Positions 18,950 to 21,259 of a stretch of 21,259 nucleotides of DNA are shown here, one piece after another. A program made the translations under genes and the position numbers. Positions within the stretch are counted from its first letter, which is position 1. Each line of letters opens with the position of its first letter. The DNA is from Saccoglossus kowalevskii (taxonomy: Eukaryota > Hemichordata > Enteropneusta > Harrimaniidae), in NCBI RefSeq assembly GCF_000003605.2, contig NW_003135345.1:320813-342071 (forward strand). The letters run 5' to 3'. The notes below the pieces were generated by a model. That model was given only the letters and a program-made list of their open reading frames with translations, was not told where the DNA came from and did not search any database.

Positions 18950-19625
18950 ACCTTAAAACATCACTCCGGAGTTTCTAATGGTACATCCCTTATACTGTCT
19001 GTACATAATTGTTTAAATTTCACTCAACATCGAAGGAAATGCATTTCACTTAGACAGAATGGTCTCTCTATCCGGTGCCTCTCATCGTTATTGTATTTCT
19101 GTCACTTTTCTATAGTGTTGACAAAAGTAATTGGCTAATAAAACAGAGCTGTTCGGACAAATGACGTTTAGTCAGTCTCTTGTCTCATGTTTTTTTTCTG
19201 ATTTTCACAGAAGAGGTATTAAATGATTCAGGTTAAATCTGATCGGAAAATATTTAATTGTCTGTACCCTCTAAATGTAGTTAACAAACAAAATAAACAC
19301 GTCAGCTCCCTGTTGTATAGAGAATTTATTTCTTTGTGTCGTTTCGTTTTTCACGTCAGTGCCGCATATTAATTTATTCACACAGGTCTACGTGACGTAG
19401 CATAGCAGACATTTCATTGCGGCGTATAGCTGCATTGTGTTAGTCGCCTCGCACAGTGATTAAACGCGCTCTATGCTTGTATATGGCACGGATTTCGTGA
19501 AGAAATCGATAATCTCACTCGGAGATATTCAATAAGTGCCACCTTGATCACTACTAACTCGCTCTTTATATTCAACTGAAATGAATTATATTCTTGAAGT
19601 TATATTTTGCCCTATTATTATTCAG

Positions 19626-19697
19626 TACATAACGGAGAAAAGGAAAACTGTCACGGTTGTTGAACTATCCACTGGATCGACATTTCTGCTTCTGAAT
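19626..19697 (+). CDS. Candidate 72-base internal exon, unknown product
   Basis: A textbook acceptor (ttttgccctattattattcag) and donor (GAAT|GTAAGTATT) bound 72 bases. Exactly one frame is open, in phase 0 at both ends, reading YITEKRKTVTVV near its start and ending FLLLN. Unspliced, the same frame runs from an ATG at 19581 to a stop at 19718. The string TE-KRKTVT resembles the last part of the histone H4 fold (TEHAKRKTVT), but the rest does not fit well. No neighbouring exon in matching phase was found after it. Of the isolated exon-like segments here it has the best splice signals. Confidence 0.35.
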
Positions 19698-20103
19698 GTA
19701 AGTATTTGGCCGTCATGACGTACACAATTGTTGGTTAGGCAGAATTATTCTGATGTTTAATTCATGCAAAATAACTGAATGATGACTGGAGGTGCGATAA
19801 TGCAGAAATAATTACTTCCTCGTGACTCTGTGTATTCGTAATTCTGAATACGAGAAACGCATCTGAAAGAGATGACGTAAGTTAGAATATCCTCCGACAG
19901 TAAAAAAAAAATGTTGTCAAGGTTGTTTCTCGAACGTCGCCCAGAAAAGCATATTGACACAACAAAAGTGCATCGCCATTTCGCGTTTATTTCCGGGGCA
20001 TTCATTCAATGGTAAAATGGAGAGCAGCGCTAACAAAGCTTTCGTATCAGCGACTCGTGCATACACGCATTAATATTGTCTACATCTGTGATGTAAACCA
20101 CTA

Positions 20104-20241
20104 ATGTGCCTCGAACAAACCCAAAAAAAATCTATGCTCATTAGAAGACATCTTGAAGATTATACCGAGCCCACCAGTGCGCATATTCCAGTTGCTTGCG
20201 TATCTAGTGGAAGGCTACTTTCTAATATTAATAAACAATGA
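20104..20241 (+). CDS. Short 45-codon ORF, doubtful
   Basis: A complete frame from ATG to TGA includes RRHLEDYTEPTSAHIPVACV. The acceptor-like ctatgctcattag inside it (ending 20143) could make the second part a terminal exon, but its phase does not match the exon at 19626-19697. Frames of this size are expected by chance in this composition. Confidence 0.12.
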   Translation: MCLEQTQKKSMLIRRHLEDYTEPTSAHIPVACVSSGRLLSNINKQ

Positions 20242-20502
20242 TGACAATACATATGCTGTACAATTCGACGCTATATTGAAAACATATATATTTATATGAT
20301 TAGGAAAAAGCATTCCTCAGCTTTTCGGACATTATAACATTTGACACTTTTATATGAATTGGACTAAAATCAATATCAAACTATATCATCACCAGCAACA
20401 GAGCATATATTTAGTTTTTAGCAGCCGAGGTGTTATTGGTTTTTGGGTACACTAACGATATAGTGTAAAACATGTCTTTTTAGCTAGCACGTTATTTTAG
20501 CT

Positions 20503-20573
20503 AATTTAGCTAATAAAAAAATAAAGAATAAAGAATATTTTTGCAATGAGATTATTGGCACTTTAGCTAAATT
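20503..20573. repeat. Inverted TTAGCTAA-type repeat cluster
   Basis: AATTTAGCTAA (20503-20513) and TTAGCTAAATT (20563-20573) are exact reverse complements with a 49-base A-rich loop. Further TAGCTA words occur at 20481 and 20498. This may be low-complexity expansion or a foldback structure. Confidence 0.4.
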
Positions 20574-20728
20574 AAGATTCAGTTAATTCATGCATTGAGT
20601 AAATTTTGCTAAAATGGTAGATATTTCAAAGTGTTGTAGTAGTTGTTTACACCGAATGTAATCTGCAATTGCTGAAACAGAGACAAGATAATTTCTGGAA
20701 TTCAAGCAACAGTAACAACTCTCTTTAT

Positions 20729-20760
20729 CCATAACGCTGCCCATTACAGTAGCGTTATGG
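20729..20760. repeat. Perfect 10-bp-stem hairpin
   Basis: CCATAACGCT (20729-20738) and AGCGTTATGG (20751-20760) pair perfectly around a 12-base loop. The stem is relatively GC-rich for the area. There is no trailing T-run, so it is not a simple terminator. It may be a protein-binding palindrome or RNA structure. Confidence 0.5.
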
Positions 20761-20761
20761 C

Positions 20762-21259
20762 AGTATTAATGCCGAAGACGAACTCCGTCAGTTATTGAAT
20801 ATCTATTTGTAGATGGTATACAACGGTTTTCTTTTTATTAAGGTCGCAAAGCTGCCGATGACGCCGGTTAATTGACAGGTTTCTCAAACTAAAATATAAC
20901 CTTTGGCAAGGTTCTTTTAATGGAAGATCATATTAGGTGATATTTTCCTATCGTGCCGGAAGTCAAAGTCAACGACAATGTAGAACCGTGTGTACTGGAT
21001 ATGTTCCGTTTTTTTTATTGTCGTGTATACGTATGAAATATTCACATTGATAACAAATAAAACATTCAAATTAATTTATCATCTTGTATATTACAATTCT
21101 CACAGTGCCTAGTATATAGATAGGAAGCCATTGTGTTGTTTTATCGAATATAATAATTTTATCATTTTATCCCAGCCCTCAATACATAGCGGATGATTTG
21201 TCCTGCAAGGGTTTCTTATTGTTTTCTGGTTATTATGTTGATGAATGCACTGGGTAGTT
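20762..21259. other. Window end without recognisable genes
   Basis: AT-rich sequence with no convincing frame. An ETS-like GCCGGAAGTCA lies near 20957, comparable with the one near 13183. Confidence 0.4.

Overview
The window looks like a nuclear, mostly intergenic and intronic stretch of an animal genome, probably a marine invertebrate. The base composition is AT-rich and there are no long open frames, operons or ribosome-binding sites. Splice-like signals, microsatellites, animal transcription-factor motifs (RFX X-boxes, CRE, NRF1, CCAAT, CTCF-like) and a MITE-like inverted-repeat element are present. A dispersed repeat with the phrase AACCTCCGCCAAGGA is also present; from memory it is familiar from many marine invertebrate genomes. 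The phylum cannot be fixed from sequence alone. Many of the longer open frames here begin at GTG or TTG and are what AT-rich noncoding DNA yields by chance.

The best protein-coding call is a 63-residue single-exon micropeptide at 2442-2633 (+). It has a charged, soluble N-terminus and one C-terminal membrane helix. The helix resembles the SERCA-regulating micropeptides (sarcolamban, sarcolipin, phospholamban, another-regulin). A palindromic element centred on a near-consensus RFX X-box lies 122 bases downstream, followed by a perfect CRE.

From 4.2 to 7.2 kb, promoter-like motifs (CCAAT, CACGTG, a POU octamer palindrome, a second X-box) precede a strong-Kozak ATG. A chain of small exons with compatible phases follows, and can be read as a small spliced gene of about 72 residues. 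It ends inside a degenerate 31-bp tandem repeat. The model is tentative.

From 8.1 to 8.85 kb there is repeat DNA: a possible decayed reverse-transcriptase tail, degenerate tandem copies of a roughly 110-bp unit carrying X-box-like sequence, and the AACCTCCGCCAAGGA repeat on the minus strand. Two promoter-like clusters follow (about 9.98-10.10 kb and 10.67-11.01 kb). A striking 115-nt hairpin with a 25-bp stem lies at 11908-12022.

From 14.7 to 17.1 kb there are two divergent CTCF-like motifs, a tentative three-exon minus-strand gene, a Z-DNA-prone GT/GC tract and a palindromic NRF1 site. A 602-bp MITE-like element with terminal inverted repeats occupies 17771-18372. Between 18.9 and 20.8 kb there are a second octamer palindrome, an isolated exon-like segment with textbook splice sites (19626-19697) and a perfect 10-bp-stem hairpin. 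No tRNA, rRNA, CRISPR array or complete transposase gene was seen.
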